Assembly: GCA_002365595.1 (NCBI GenBank) | Contig: DFAM01000009.1 | Coordinates: 105,649 to 169,648, forward strand | Reading direction: 5' to 3' | DNA: 64,000 nt | DNA from: Acinetobacter sp. UBA3106 | GTDB lineage: Bacteria > Pseudomonadota > Gammaproteobacteria > Pseudomonadales > Moraxellaceae | Shown: piece by piece, positions 34,476 through 44,183 of the stretch | How the letters are laid out: the number at the start of each line of letters is the position of its first letter | How positions within the stretch are numbered: position 1 is the stretch's first letter | Program-made: the position numbers and the translations under genes | The notes under the pieces: model-generated | Seen by the model: only the letters and a program-made list of their open reading frames with translations | What the model was told of the DNA's origin: nothing | The model's database searches: none

Positions 34476-34982
34476 ATGGGTTTTCTCATTCGTCCCGCTC
34501 AAAGACAAGATTTAGAACAAATCCTGAAAATTTATAATGCTGAAATTTTAACTGGCACGGCGACCTGGAATGACCAGGAAAAATCGTTAGAAGATTTTCT
34601 GAATTGGTTTAACACTCTCATAGCTCAACAGTTTCCTTTATTTGTCGCTGAACATCCCGAATCTAAACAAATTGCAGGCTACGCCGATTATTCTTCATTT
34701 CGTCAAATTACCGGTTTTAAACACACGGTTGAACATTCGGTCTTTATTCATCCGGACTTTATCGGGCAAAGTTTGGGTAAAGCCTTAATGCTGAAACTGA
34801 TGGATCATGCACAGCACAATCATATTCATGTCATGGTGGCTGCGATTGACGCAGAAAATTCTGCTTCTATCGCATTACATGAAAAATTAGGCTTTAAACA
34901 AACCGGTTATATGCCTGAAGTTGGGCAGAAATTCGGACAGTGGCGTGATCTGGTGTTGATGCAACTTAATTTAAATCCATAA
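34476..34982 (+). CDS. GNAT N-acetyltransferase, phosphinothricin-acetyltransferase type
   Basis: This 168-residue acetyl-CoA-dependent transferase starts FLIRPAQRQDLEQILKIYN, followed by the TGTATW element typical of the PAT/YncA group. The acetyl-CoA pyrophosphate loop is GQSLGKALM, and the C-terminal ASIALHEKLGFKQTGYMPEVG is the group signature. These enzymes acetylate amino groups of small molecules (methionine analogues or phosphinothricin), so a detoxification role is plausible. It is convergent with parE. Confidence 0.88.
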   Translation: MGFLIRPAQRQDLEQILKIYNAEILTGTATWNDQEKSLEDFLNWFNTLIAQQFPLFVAEHPESKQIAGYADYSSFRQITGFKHTVEHSVFIHPDFIGQSLGKALMLKLMDHAQHNHIHVMVAAIDAENSASIALHEKLGFKQTGYMPEVGQKFGQWRDLVLMQLNLNP

Positions 34983-35008
34983 AAAAAGCCCACATTCGTG
35001 AGCTTTTA
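34981..35008. terminator. Bidirectional terminator between GNAT gene and parE
   Basis: AAAAGC-CAC pairs with GTG-GCTTTT around an ATTC loop with one C-A mismatch. The longer T-run is on the minus strand, serving parE. Confidence 0.7.
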
Positions 35009-35033
35009 AATAAATACTGATTAAACCAGAAAA

Positions 35034-36914
35034 TTAAACCGCCAGATCAGCCAGATTACCTTTCTGTTCTAACCAGTGCTTACGGTCAGATGAACGCTTT
35101 TTCGCAAGTAATTTATCCAATAGGCCTGCAGTAAAATGCGCATCGTCCAGATCCAGCTGTACCAAACGACGGGTATTTGGGTCCATCGTGGTTTCCCGTA
35201 ACTGACTGGCGTTCATTTCACCCAAGCCTTTGAATCGGGTGATTTGCGGATTTTTGCTTTTACATTTTTTCAGGATGCTTTCCAGCTCGTCCTCATCCAG
35301 CGCATAGTGCACATCTTTAGCATCATCAATCCGGAATAATGGCGGCATCGCTACAAACAAATGCCCCTCTTCCACCATGGTTGGAAAATGTTTCACAAAC
35401 AGGGCACAGAGCAGGGTCGCGATATGCAAACCATCCGAATCGGCATCGGCCAGAATACAGATTTTACCGTAACGAAGTTCTGACAGGTCATCACTGCCCG
35501 GATCAACCCCAATGGCAATGGCGATGTCATGCACTTCCTGAGAACCCAAAACTTCATCGGAAGACACTTCCCAAGTATTCAAGATTTTTCCGCGAATTGG
35601 CATGATGGCCTGGAAATTTTTGTCCCGTGCCTGTTTGGCTGACCCACCCGCAGAATCCCCTTCTACAATGAAAAGCTCCGATTCTTCCAGCGTATGTCCT
35701 ACACAGTCTGCCAGTTTACCTGGTAATGCAGGCCCGGAAACAATCTTCTTACGTTCAACTTTTTTCGCTGCTTTTAAACGGCGACCCGCCTTGGCAATCG
35801 CCAGTTCAGCCAGTTGCATGGCAATGTCTGAATTCTGATTCAGCCACAGCGCGAAAGCATCTTTGGCAATATTCAGCACAATGCTGGATGCTTCACGGCT
35901 CGACAGACGCTCTTTGGTTTGACCGGAAAATTGTGGTTCCTGGAATTTTAACGACAGAATGTAGTTCACCCCATCCCAGACATCTTCGGCAGACAGTTTC
36001 AGATTACGCGGCAACAAATTACGCAGCTCACAGAACTCACGCATTGCATCGGTGACCCCTGAACGTAAACCATTGACGTGGGTACCGCCTTGCGCGGTTG
36101 GAATCAGGTTGACATAGCTTTCTTGGATTTGTTCGCCACCTTCGGCATTCCAGCAAATGGCAAATTCGGCACTAGCACGTTCAGCTTCGCCAGTGGCCAC
36201 AAAAGCAGGGTTTGGAATGATTTCCCGGTCTTCCAGCTCATCCATTAAATAGTCGACCAGACCATTTTCAAACTGCCAAGTGATCTTTTCATCATTAATT
36301 TGATCAACATAGTTGATCTGCAAGCCTGCCGCTAACACGGCTTTGGCTTTTAAATTATGTTTTAAGGCTTTTAAAGCAAACTTCGGTGAATCAAAATATT
36401 TGGCTTCCGGCCAGAAATGTACCGTGGTGCCTGTTGCACGTTTCGGTGCCTTACCTTGCAGCACTTCAAGCGGTGCCACTGGCTCGCCCCGTTCAAAGGC
36501 CATTTTATACAGGTTGCCCTGACGCTGTACTTCCACTTCTACCCGAGTGGAAAGCGCATTGACCACTGAAATGCCCACGCCATGCAAACCACCAGAGAAC
36601 TGGTAGTTATCGGTACTGAACTTACCGCCGGCATGCAGTTTGGTCAGGATAATTTCAATCCCGCTTTGACCATATTCAGGATGGATATCCACCGGCATAC
36701 CCCGGCCATTATCTTCAACTGACAGGGAACCGTCTTTATATACCGTGACGGTAATTTTATTGGCATGGCCTGCTAGCGCCTCATCCACAGCATTATCAAT
36801 GACTTCTTGCGCCAAATGGTTTGGACGAGTGGTATCGGTATACATCCCCGGACGACGACGTACCGGATCTAAACCAGATAAAACTTCAAGTGATTGAGCC
36901 GTATATTGAGACAC
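35034..36914 (-). CDS. parE: DNA topoisomerase IV subunit B
   Basis: This is the 626-residue ATPase subunit of topoisomerase IV, which decatenates daughter chromosomes. GHKL motifs are present: EVIDNAVDEALAGHA, DNGRGMPVD and HAGGKFSTDNYQFSGGLHGV. The TOPRIM domain has EGDSAGGSAKQARD and DADSDGLHI. I choose the GTG at 36914 because AAGGAAACAGTACAAC lies before it; the frame is open nine codons further to a TTG. The start is 14 bp after the yqiA stop, an arrangement also found in E. coli (yqiA-parE). Confidence 0.97.
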   Translation of the reverse strand: MSQYTAQSLEVLSGLDPVRRRPGMYTDTTRPNHLAQEVIDNAVDEALAGHANKITVTVYKDGSLSVEDNGRGMPVDIHPEYGQSGIEIILTKLHAGGKFSTDNYQFSGGLHGVGISVVNALSTRVEVEVQRQGNLYKMAFERGEPVAPLEVLQGKAPKRATGTTVHFWPEAKYFDSPKFALKALKHNLKAKAVLAAGLQINYVDQINDEKITWQFENGLVDYLMDELEDREIIPNPAFVATGEAERASAEFAICWNAEGGEQIQESYVNLIPTAQGGTHVNGLRSGVTDAMREFCELRNLLPRNLKLSAEDVWDGVNYILSLKFQEPQFSGQTKERLSSREASSIVLNIAKDAFALWLNQNSDIAMQLAELAIAKAGRRLKAAKKVERKKIVSGPALPGKLADCVGHTLEESELFIVEGDSAGGSAKQARDKNFQAIMPIRGKILNTWEVSSDEVLGSQEVHDIAIAIGVDPGSDDLSELRYGKICILADADSDGLHIATLLCALFVKHFPTMVEEGHLFVAMPPLFRIDDAKDVHYALDEDELESILKKCKSKNPQITRFKGLGEMNASQLRETTMDPNTRRLVQLDLDDAHFTAGLLDKLLAKKRSSDRKHWLEQKGNLADLAV

Positions 36915-36928
36915 GTTGTACTGTTTCC

Positions 36929-37513
36929 TTAATTTATACAATCCGATAAAAACTGTAATGCCATCGGTATTTTGTCTGCGAAATTTTCCATCGCATGATT
37001 GCCTTTTGCTTCGGTAATCAGCATGGACTGATGCGGAGCATTGCTATAATAGCGCTGTGCTTCACGATAATCCAAAACTTCATCGCCCTGTTGTAATAAC
37101 ACTAAAATTTTGTCTGCATCGTGTACAAATGGCACCGCCATCTGCTCAAGCTGATCCAGATGGCTCTCATCTAAAGTCCATTCATCACTGACTACATAAG
37201 GAATCTGCTCGACGCCAAATAAGTCGCGAAACAGTTGCCATGGTCGCATAGCGGGATTAATGAGAACAGCCGGCACGCCATACTTTGCGACTAATTGTGT
37301 CGCATAAAAGCCGCCCAGACTGCTCCCGACCAGCACGACCCGATCCAGGCTTTCAATCATGTCAGCTACATGTGCCAACGTCTGCTCAGGAGACAGGTTA
37401 AGATCTGGTAGATGCACCTGAACATTACTTAACTTCTGACAGTAGTCTTTAATTTGCTGTCCTTTTATCGATAAAGAACTGCTTTGAAACCCATGTAAAT
37501 AAATGATGTTCAT
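36929..37513 (-). CDS. yqiA: YqiA-type alpha/beta-fold esterase
   Basis: This 194-residue serine hydrolase starts NIIYLHGFQSSSLSIKG, with the family oxyanion HGF. The nucleophile elbow is VLVGSSLGGFYAT near residue 85. Asp in LLQQGDEVLDY and His in TEAKGNHAMENF complete the triad. E. coli YqiA hydrolyses short-chain acyl esters. It is upstream of, and probably co-transcribed with, parE. Confidence 0.9.
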   Translation of the reverse strand: MNIIYLHGFQSSSLSIKGQQIKDYCQKLSNVQVHLPDLNLSPEQTLAHVADMIESLDRVVLVGSSLGGFYATQLVAKYGVPAVLINPAMRPWQLFRDLFGVEQIPYVVSDEWTLDESHLDQLEQMAVPFVHDADKILVLLQQGDEVLDYREAQRYYSNAPHQSMLITEAKGNHAMENFADKIPMALQFLSDCIN

Positions 37514-37761
37514 GGTTTTTATTGTATCAATGTGAAATTTAAACTCGATTCATTTTATACACCAATCTCGGTTATCCGTCTGTTTTAATGTAGATAAACC
37601 CCGAATTGTCAGACAAAAAAATTAATCCCAAGGCTCAATCATCGTTATTGTAAAAGCTGTTCGAGACGAACGATATAAAATGAAAAGTTAAGAGTTTATA
37701 CCGTGATCCCAAGAAAAAATAAAGGGTATGGGAAACATGGTCAGAAAAAGGACAGGATCAA

Positions 37762-39093
37762 ATGCCGAGTTTAACCCCATTACATGAAACTTATTGTAGG
37801 TGGGACCGTACACCACCCAGTCAGGCTGATGTATTGGAAGGTCTCGCACAATTGGTGACGACTCGTCTAGGCGATGTTATGCAGGACTTGATCCAGGCAA
37901 TTCAACGCGAGATTTTAATTAGCGTGTTTGGCATGAGTGAGCAGCGCTCGAAAAAATTACAAAAAATTCCTCATATCGACAAACTGTATCAGTTTTCCTT
38001 CGACACCTTACTCAATTATGGGAACTATTTACTGGCACCCGGCTTACGTCGAATTATTGAAAAATATCCGAAATTGCATGATAAACCGCTGACACCGACA
38101 CTCCACTTTTTAGTCGGGGTGCTTAACGGGGTGCTAGGGGATTATTTATTAAAATATCAAAACCCGATGGCACTGCCGATGGTGCTGTATGACCACTATG
38201 GCGGACTGCAAAAGGGCGATTTATCCGGTCGCGTAGTGATTTTTGTACATGGCTTATGCATGAACCATCTGGACTGGACCAACACTCAATACGGCGGTAT
38301 AGGTGAGAAGTTATTGGCGCAACGTGACCAGAACACCATGCTCTACCTGAATTACAATAGCGGACGCCGGATCTCGGCCAATGGTCGTAGCCTGGCCAAT
38401 ACGCTGGAAGATCTGATTCGTCGCAATCCGCGCATTACCAGTATTGATTTAATTGGCCACAGTATGGGCGGCCTGGTTTCGCGCAGTGCCCTGTTTTACG
38501 GCAAGCAAAACATGTATCAATGGATACATCTGACCGAAAATCTAGTCTGCCTGGGCTCTCCGCACCATGGTGCCGTCTTGGAGCGCTTTGGTTTTATCCT
38601 GCAGGACAAACTGGGGCATTTTCCCTTTGTGAAAATTATCCGGCATATTGTCAATATCCGCAGCAATGGCATTCTGGATTTACGTTATGGCAGTGTCCGC
38701 GATGATGACTGGGAGCATAATGATGCCCGAATTGGCGGCATGGATGACAACCGTAAACCGGCGCCCCTACCGAAACATATCAATACCTATCTGGTTGCCG
38801 GCACCATTGAATATGAAAATAAAAAGAACCGAACCTTAAAGGTGCTGGGTGATTATCTGGTCAGTGTGGAAAGTGCTTTAGGTGAACATCCAAATCCGCG
38901 TTTTCAACTGAAAGTGCCGGAATCCCATAAAGCGATCTTTTATGGCTTGAGTCATTTTGAAATTAACTATCATTCCAGTGTGGCAGAACAGATTGTGAAA
39001 TGGTTCTACCCGCCAGAAAATGAACAGGTCAAAGAAGAAGTGCATGAATACCGCATGCAACTGGAAGATTTGGCCGGCATTGCACTGACTTAA
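37762..39093 (+). CDS. Lipase-like alpha/beta hydrolase
   Basis: This is a 443-residue protein. The first 150 residues are mainly helical and of no named family. A lipase core follows: the oxyanion strand VVIFVHGLCMNHLDW near residue 160, the nucleophile elbow DLIGHSMGGLVSRSALFY near 235, NLVCLGSPHHGAVLE as in triacylglycerol lipases and PGAP1-like proteins, and a final histidine region GLSHFEINYHSSV. No signal peptide is seen, so it is probably cytoplasmic and acts on membrane or storage lipids. ATG follows AGGACAGGATCAA. Upstream, GTTCG-AGA-CGAAC (37659-37671) sits against a TATAAA box. Confidence 0.82.
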   Translation: MPSLTPLHETYCRWDRTPPSQADVLEGLAQLVTTRLGDVMQDLIQAIQREILISVFGMSEQRSKKLQKIPHIDKLYQFSFDTLLNYGNYLLAPGLRRIIEKYPKLHDKPLTPTLHFLVGVLNGVLGDYLLKYQNPMALPMVLYDHYGGLQKGDLSGRVVIFVHGLCMNHLDWTNTQYGGIGEKLLAQRDQNTMLYLNYNSGRRISANGRSLANTLEDLIRRNPRITSIDLIGHSMGGLVSRSALFYGKQNMYQWIHLTENLVCLGSPHHGAVLERFGFILQDKLGHFPFVKIIRHIVNIRSNGILDLRYGSVRDDDWEHNDARIGGMDDNRKPAPLPKHINTYLVAGTIEYENKKNRTLKVLGDYLVSVESALGEHPNPRFQLKVPESHKAIFYGLSHFEINYHSSVAEQIVKWFYPPENEQVKEEVHEYRMQLEDLAGIALT

Positions 39094-39105
39094 ACCAGGA
39101 ATGAA

Positions 39106-39134
39106 GAAAGCCAACTCAATGTTGGCTTTTTTAT
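39106..39134 (+). terminator. Intrinsic terminator of the lipase-like gene
   Basis: AAAGCCAAC / GTTGGCTTT around TCAAT followed by TTTTTATTT, between convergent genes. Confidence 0.85.
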
Positions 39135-39142
39135 TTAACATT

Positions 39143-39667
39143 TTATTTTTCCTTCGCAGCTTTAGCGTTCACAAACGGATAGCGACGCAACAGTTGCCAC
39201 AGGCTAATCAAGGCCAGTACCGCAAAGAAAGCCAATGACCATACCGGAAGGGATTGCCCCAAGAAAGTCCAATCGACCTTGGCACATTCACCAGAACCTG
39301 TCAGCACCTGTTCAAACACCGCCTTTAACGGTAAAGTCTCTACCCAGTAATCTAGGCCAGGACCACAACTCGGTACCTGATCGGGTGGCAAATTTTGCAG
39401 CCAGACATGACGCGCTGCTACCCCTGCAGACCAAAGAATACTGATTGAACCCAACAGGGCGTAAATACGTTTAACCGCATTTGAGTTCGGGTTATGCAAA
39501 AAAGCAATCAGAGAAATAATCCCTAGCCCAATCAAGCCGATACGCTGAAAAACGCAGAGTGGACAAGGTTCAAGTCCTTGTCCATGCTCTAAATACAACG
39601 CAAATGCCATCCCAATGACACTGGCTAAAAATAACAAACCACTCACGAAGCGATAACTCCATTGCAT
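39143..39667 (-). CDS. dsbB: Disulfide bond formation protein DsbB
   Basis: This 174-residue inner-membrane protein reoxidises DsbA and passes electrons to quinone. Four membrane segments are evident. The first redox pair is in LEPCPLCVFQRIG, and the second periplasmic pair is Cys in PSCGPGLDYW and Cys in GSGECAKVDW. The quinone-binding Arg after the first pair is present. It lies 21 bp after gshA on the same strand and is probably co-transcribed with it. Confidence 0.95.
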   Translation of the reverse strand: MQWSYRFVSGLLFLASVIGMAFALYLEHGQGLEPCPLCVFQRIGLIGLGIISLIAFLHNPNSNAVKRIYALLGSISILWSAGVAARHVWLQNLPPDQVPSCGPGLDYWVETLPLKAVFEQVLTGSGECAKVDWTFLGQSLPVWSLAFFAVLALISLWQLLRRYPFVNAKAAKEK

Positions 39668-39688
39668 GGTAAATCCTCGTATTAATTT

Positions 39689-41266
39689 TTATCGATAATT
39701 GGCAAGATATTGCTCAAAACTGAGCGCAGTATCCTGTTCCAGTTGCTGTTGTTGCTGCAATGACTGCCCCGCTAAATCATCAAAATAAGCCAGCGTTTCC
39801 GGGCTTAACGGATGTTGTTCATAAGTGGTCGCATGTTGCAGTGCCATCACGCTACCAAAACTCCAGGTTCCGCCATTTTCCAGCGTATCGGCAATGACTT
39901 GTGCTGACAGGGTTTGATCCACCTCATCAATGCGATTGAGCATCACTGTCAAGGCTGCTGAGTACATGTCAGTGTCATAAGCCGCGTCCAGTAAATCAGC
40001 CCAAGGCTGCATTTGCATGACATACGCACGTGCCCAGTCTTCAATCGGATGTTCTCCTGCTGCATCAACAATAGAGGCATTTGGTGCACGCCCCCGATTG
40101 ACCACTTCCATCTGGTTACGCTCAATCTGTTCCTGTTCCGGATCAAGCAAATCGGGACTCTCTTGTACCAGGCAATGCAGTGCCAACACTTCCAGAAATG
40201 CTGCGGTGTTCTCATCGACGCCGATCGGACTATATGGATTGACATCGACTGCGCGCAGTTCAACATACCCGACCCCGCGATTTTGCAGCGCCTGGGATGG
40301 AGTTTCTCCCGCTTGCGGCACCTGTTTCGGACGAACCAGACTGTAGTACTCGTTTTCAATTTGCAGCACATGGTCATTAATTTGAATCGGCTCACCCTGT
40401 TCATCATTTAGTCCTAAACGGCTAAAAGGCGCATAAGGTGTTTTTACCGCTTTCTGCAAACCATCCAAATAACCTGACAGGTTATTGTAGTGAATGCCCA
40501 ATTGCTTCTGTGCAGAATTCTGATAGCCAAAATTGCCCATCCGCAGTGCTGTTGCATACGGCAGGAACAAGGTGCCTTTTAACAAAGGCAGCAGATGATG
40601 TTCACGTCCGGTCATAAAGCACTGGCAAACAGAAGGACTGGCGCCCACCAAAAACATCACTAAGGGGGTCAAACGGATAAAGTTACGGATGAGGCCAAAA
40701 TAACGGTGACTGCGATAATCCTGCAAACTCAGGCTTTTGAGCGCTTCATCGCTTTCATGTTGCTGCAGCGCTTCAAATACTTGATCAGGAAAAGATAAAT
40801 TATAATGCACCCCGGAAATGGTTTGCATACGGCGGCCATAACGCACCCCTAAGCCACGACGATACAAAGTCTTGAAGCGTCCAATATTGGAACTGCCATA
40901 TTGGGCTAGACGAATGTTTTCTTCGTTATCATCCAACATACACGGCATCGACAAGGGCCAGAGTTTTTCCCCATGTTCTAAATGGCGATGCGCAACGGCA
41001 TGAATATCGGTTAAATAATCAAGTGCTTTTTTAATGCTGTCTTGTGGAGGGGTAATAAACTCCATCAAGGCTTCGGAATAGTCAGTGGTAATATGCGGAT
41101 GTGTTAATGCCGACCCCAATGCTTTTGGATGCGCTGCTTGCGATAAAAAACCATTGCTTTGCATGCGCAGGCTTTCTCGTTCAATACCTCGCAGCATGCC
41201 TTTAAACAGCGAAGAATCCACCCAAGCTGGTACCATAACTTGAGGGGTCGATTCGGGTTGACTCAT
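39689..41266 (-). CDS. gshA: Glutamate--cysteine ligase
   Basis: This 525-residue enzyme makes gamma-glutamylcysteine, the first and rate-limiting step of glutathione synthesis. It is of the proteobacterial GshA type (518 in E. coli). Landmarks are GIERESLRM near residue 28, TTDYSEALMEFITPP, a long QTISGVHYNLSF segment, and GVGYVELRAVDVNPYSPIG. A glutamine-rich stretch near the C-terminus (QSLQQQQQLEQD) is genus-typical. The gene leads dsbB, grouping thiol metabolism. Confidence 0.96.
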   Translation of the reverse strand: MSQPESTPQVMVPAWVDSSLFKGMLRGIERESLRMQSNGFLSQAAHPKALGSALTHPHITTDYSEALMEFITPPQDSIKKALDYLTDIHAVAHRHLEHGEKLWPLSMPCMLDDNEENIRLAQYGSSNIGRFKTLYRRGLGVRYGRRMQTISGVHYNLSFPDQVFEALQQHESDEALKSLSLQDYRSHRYFGLIRNFIRLTPLVMFLVGASPSVCQCFMTGREHHLLPLLKGTLFLPYATALRMGNFGYQNSAQKQLGIHYNNLSGYLDGLQKAVKTPYAPFSRLGLNDEQGEPIQINDHVLQIENEYYSLVRPKQVPQAGETPSQALQNRGVGYVELRAVDVNPYSPIGVDENTAAFLEVLALHCLVQESPDLLDPEQEQIERNQMEVVNRGRAPNASIVDAAGEHPIEDWARAYVMQMQPWADLLDAAYDTDMYSAALTVMLNRIDEVDQTLSAQVIADTLENGGTWSFGSVMALQHATTYEQHPLSPETLAYFDDLAGQSLQQQQQLEQDTALSFEQYLANYR

Positions 41267-41478
41267 TACAATCTCGCTTAGCGGAAGATAACTACTAAAA
41301 TAAAATCATCAGTTTATATCAGTATAACGTGAATTGGTGCGGTCAAATCACACCGTGTCTAGTTTTCAAGCAAAATGACCATTTATTTTCTGGCAAATTT
41401 TTATCACAAAGTTACTGTATAAGACATCTGAATTTTGTGTTTGTATTGAATAATAAGTGCTAAGGAATTGTAAATATT

Positions 41479-42018
41479 ATGAATTATCCAGATATTTTGG
41501 ACTTTTGGTTTAGCCCGGAAACCCAGCCCTTATGGTTTGCAAAAAGTGATGATTTTGATGCACTGATCAAGCAAAAGTTTCATGACATTCACCAAAAAGC
41601 GGCACAGGCCGAACTGTGGTCATGGCGTAAAACTGCTGAAGGCCGCCTGGCAGAAATCATTATTCTGGATCAATTCTCGCGTAATCTGTTTCGGGATCAA
41701 GCCCAAGCTTTTGCCCAGGATGCCTTGGCATTGGCACTGGCGCAAGAAGCCATTAGTCTGGATTTGGATAAACAATTAAGTCCAGAACAACGTGCGTTTT
41801 TATACATGCCCTTTATGCACAGTGAATCAAAACTGATCCACGAATTCGCGTTAAAATTATTTCAACGCTTAAATAATCCCATGAATCTGGATTATGAAAA
41901 AATGCATAAAGCCATTATTGACCGTTTCGGGCGCTATCCGCACCGCAACCCTATCCTGGCGCGCACCTCAACTGCAGAAGAGCTCGAATTCTTAACCCAA
42001 CCGAATAGTAGTTTCTAA
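41479..42018 (+). CDS. DUF924 family protein
   Basis: This is a 179-residue soluble helical protein. It starts DILDFWFSPETQPLWFAKSD, the DUF924 hallmark. Other conserved blocks are IIILDQFSRNLFR near residue 60, FLYMPFMHSES near 110, and DRFGRYPHRNPILAR near 155. It has a TPR-like fold and no established function. ATG follows TAAGGAATTG. It may be co-transcribed with the lipoprotein gene 50 bp downstream. Confidence 0.9.
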   Translation: MNYPDILDFWFSPETQPLWFAKSDDFDALIKQKFHDIHQKAAQAELWSWRKTAEGRLAEIIILDQFSRNLFRDQAQAFAQDALALALAQEAISLDLDKQLSPEQRAFLYMPFMHSESKLIHEFALKLFQRLNNPMNLDYEKMHKAIIDRFGRYPHRNPILARTSTAEELEFLTQPNSSF

Positions 42019-42068
42019 CCATTTATTGTGTCTCCTCCCGCACACAGTAAATGGTATGGAGGTTTAAC

Positions 42069-42623
42069 ATGAAGAACAGCATTATAGGTTTGAGCATGGC
42101 CGTGGCCATCGCACTTACAGGCTGTGCAACCACACCTTCCAAACCGCTGACTTTTGACCAGCTGGGGCAATTCAGTAATACGCCCTTAAATACACAAACC
42201 TATCGCATCAGTTTCCAGGCCCGTCCCAATATGAGTTTTGGAACTGCCGAAGAAATCACCCTGGTGAAAGCAGCCCAGACTACGGTACAAAATGGATTCC
42301 GCTATTTTAAAGTGCTGAATGATCCGAGTAACCGTAGCCAGCCACCCCGTCAGGCCGTGGTCTACTCTACCCCGATGTATTACCCTTATGGTTATTATCG
42401 TCGTTATCCCGGTTTCTGGCCTGACCCGTTTTATGATATGCCGCGCGTAGTGACCATTGACCCGGTACAGGTTTCCTATACCATTGAATGTTATAAAGAT
42501 CAGAAAAAAGCACCGGATGATGCCTTTGATGCCTATTTGATTTTAAAATATTTAGGACAAAAATATGGCCTGGGTCCAAACGGTCAAATACTCGTGCCAG
42601 CAGTACCGGAAACAGCAAAATAA
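42069..42623 (+). CDS. CC0125/CC1285 family lipoprotein
   Basis: This is a 184-residue lipoprotein. The signal ends in the lipobox LTGCATT. A recognisable body runs TYRISFQARPNMSFGTAEE, then AAQTTVQNGFRYFKVLND, a Tyr/Pro-rich stretch (YPYGYYRRYPGF), and SYTIECYKDQ near the end. This is the CC0125/CC1285 lipoprotein family of unknown role. ATG 42069 has GGAGGTTTAAC upstream, so it is preferred to an in-frame start six codons earlier. It precedes DUF445 by 30 bp. Confidence 0.82.
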   Translation: MKNSIIGLSMAVAIALTGCATTPSKPLTFDQLGQFSNTPLNTQTYRISFQARPNMSFGTAEEITLVKAAQTTVQNGFRYFKVLNDPSNRSQPPRQAVVYSTPMYYPYGYYRRYPGFWPDPFYDMPRVVTIDPVQVSYTIECYKDQKKAPDDAFDAYLILKYLGQKYGLGPNGQILVPAVPETAK

Positions 42624-42653
42624 CAATCGCCTAGCAAATAACAGGAATCTTGC

Positions 42654-43961
42654 ATGACCACAGCGGAAGCAGCCACAACACCGAGTTTGCAACGCAGTAA
42701 ACGCTTTGCCACCATTGCCCTCATCAGCGCGATTGTCGCATGGTTAGTGCTGATGGTGGTCGCCAAGCTGATTCCTGACTATGCCTGGCTAATTCATATT
42801 CTGATGCTTTCCGCCGAAGCGGGTGTGGTCGGCGGACTGGCCGACTGGTATGCCATTACCGTGCTGTTTCGCAATCCGTTTGGGAAAATGCCTATTCCCA
42901 AATTCCTGCTCGATCACACTGAAATTATTCCACGTAATAAAGCCCGTATTGCCGAATCCATGGGTCGTTTTGTACAGGAAAACTTTTTATCACCCCAGGT
43001 GGTTAAACGCAGCCTGAACAATACCGACCTTAGTCTGGCAGTCGGGCAATGGCTGGCCAAGCCGGAAAATAATAGCCAGGTCACCCAAGTTATTCAGCAA
43101 ACCGTACCCAAGATTTTTGAATTCGTCGGTCAGGAGCAGATTGGAAACTTTATTCAGAACAACAGTGTGCAATGGGTTCGCAACACCCAGATCAACACGC
43201 TTGCCAGTGAAATGCTGCGCGCGGTGCTGGAAAATGACTTCCATCAGGACGTATTGCAACGTGGACTGGATTTGGCGCATGAATGGATGATCTCACATCC
43301 TGAAAAAGCCCATGAACTGACTCGCCAGCTGTTCAAGGAACTCGGAGTGTGGAAACTGGCCAAAGGCGCCAGCTGGATTGGTATTGATGTGCAGCAACGC
43401 ACCATCAATTCACTGATTGAACGGGTAGAATCGATGCTGGCCGACCCGCAGCATCCCTGGCGGCAAAGAATTGAACAGATGGGCCAGCAGCTGATGCTGG
43501 AACTGGCCGATAGTGAAAGTGAAGCCAGCCATCGTTTAAACAGTACCAAAGATGCCCTGCTGGACAGTCCTCAGGTCCTAAATTTTATTAGCGGAGCCGT
43601 GGTCATTCTCTGTGATGCCATTAAGGCAGACTTGCTCAAAGACGATTCAGGCATTGCAAAAAACCTGCGTGTTGCGATTCAGCAAGTTGGGGAAAACATC
43701 ATTTCCAATCCGGCGGTACGTCAATTACTCAATGACCGCATGAGCGGACTTGCCGTCAATTTGAGTGATCAATACAGTGAAAAAGTGATCCGTTTTATTA
43801 GCGAACGTATTCATGAATGGGATTCACGGGAAATGATCGACAAAATTGAAAATGAAGTCGGTGGCGATTTACACATGATTCGGGTCAATGGCGTGGTGGT
43901 CGGTGGTTTTATTGGCTTAATTCTGGGTATTATCCGCGCCTTGGTTGATGTGGTGCTGTAA
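42654..43961 (+). CDS. DUF445 family membrane protein
   Basis: This is a 435-residue protein with an N-terminal hydrophobic pair (FATIALISAIVAWLVLMVVA and an AGVVGGLADWYAI segment) and one C-terminal membrane helix (VVGGFIGLILGIIRALVDVV). The conserved GGLADWYAITVLFRNPFG is the DUF445 hallmark; residues 95-400 form a long periplasmic or cytoplasmic helical region. No biochemical role is known. It follows the lipoprotein gene and is probably in the same transcript. Confidence 0.9.
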   Translation: MTTAEAATTPSLQRSKRFATIALISAIVAWLVLMVVAKLIPDYAWLIHILMLSAEAGVVGGLADWYAITVLFRNPFGKMPIPKFLLDHTEIIPRNKARIAESMGRFVQENFLSPQVVKRSLNNTDLSLAVGQWLAKPENNSQVTQVIQQTVPKIFEFVGQEQIGNFIQNNSVQWVRNTQINTLASEMLRAVLENDFHQDVLQRGLDLAHEWMISHPEKAHELTRQLFKELGVWKLAKGASWIGIDVQQRTINSLIERVESMLADPQHPWRQRIEQMGQQLMLELADSESEASHRLNSTKDALLDSPQVLNFISGAVVILCDAIKADLLKDDSGIAKNLRVAIQQVGENIISNPAVRQLLNDRMSGLAVNLSDQYSEKVIRFISERIHEWDSREMIDKIENEVGGDLHMIRVNGVVVGGFIGLILGIIRALVDVVL

Positions 43962-44183
43962 AGTTGAGCTCAGGCATTTGAATCGTGGCGGCCTTATTGT
44001 GCATTGCTTTAAATCTGCAATACGCCATTAACTATTTGTTTTTGAATTTTTTCTAGAATTTATCCTGTTTCAATTCCGGGTTAGTTATCGGACAAGATTC
44101 ATTCAATACAAATGGGTTCACCTAAAGAGCACGAAATTTGCTATATTTGCTGTTTTTCTGCGACATTTATTTTTCGACTGATT

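Noticed and set aside
39949..40411. Frames of 109-152 codons on both strands inside gshA
   Set aside because: They lie within an intact essential-type enzyme gene and have unnatural composition.
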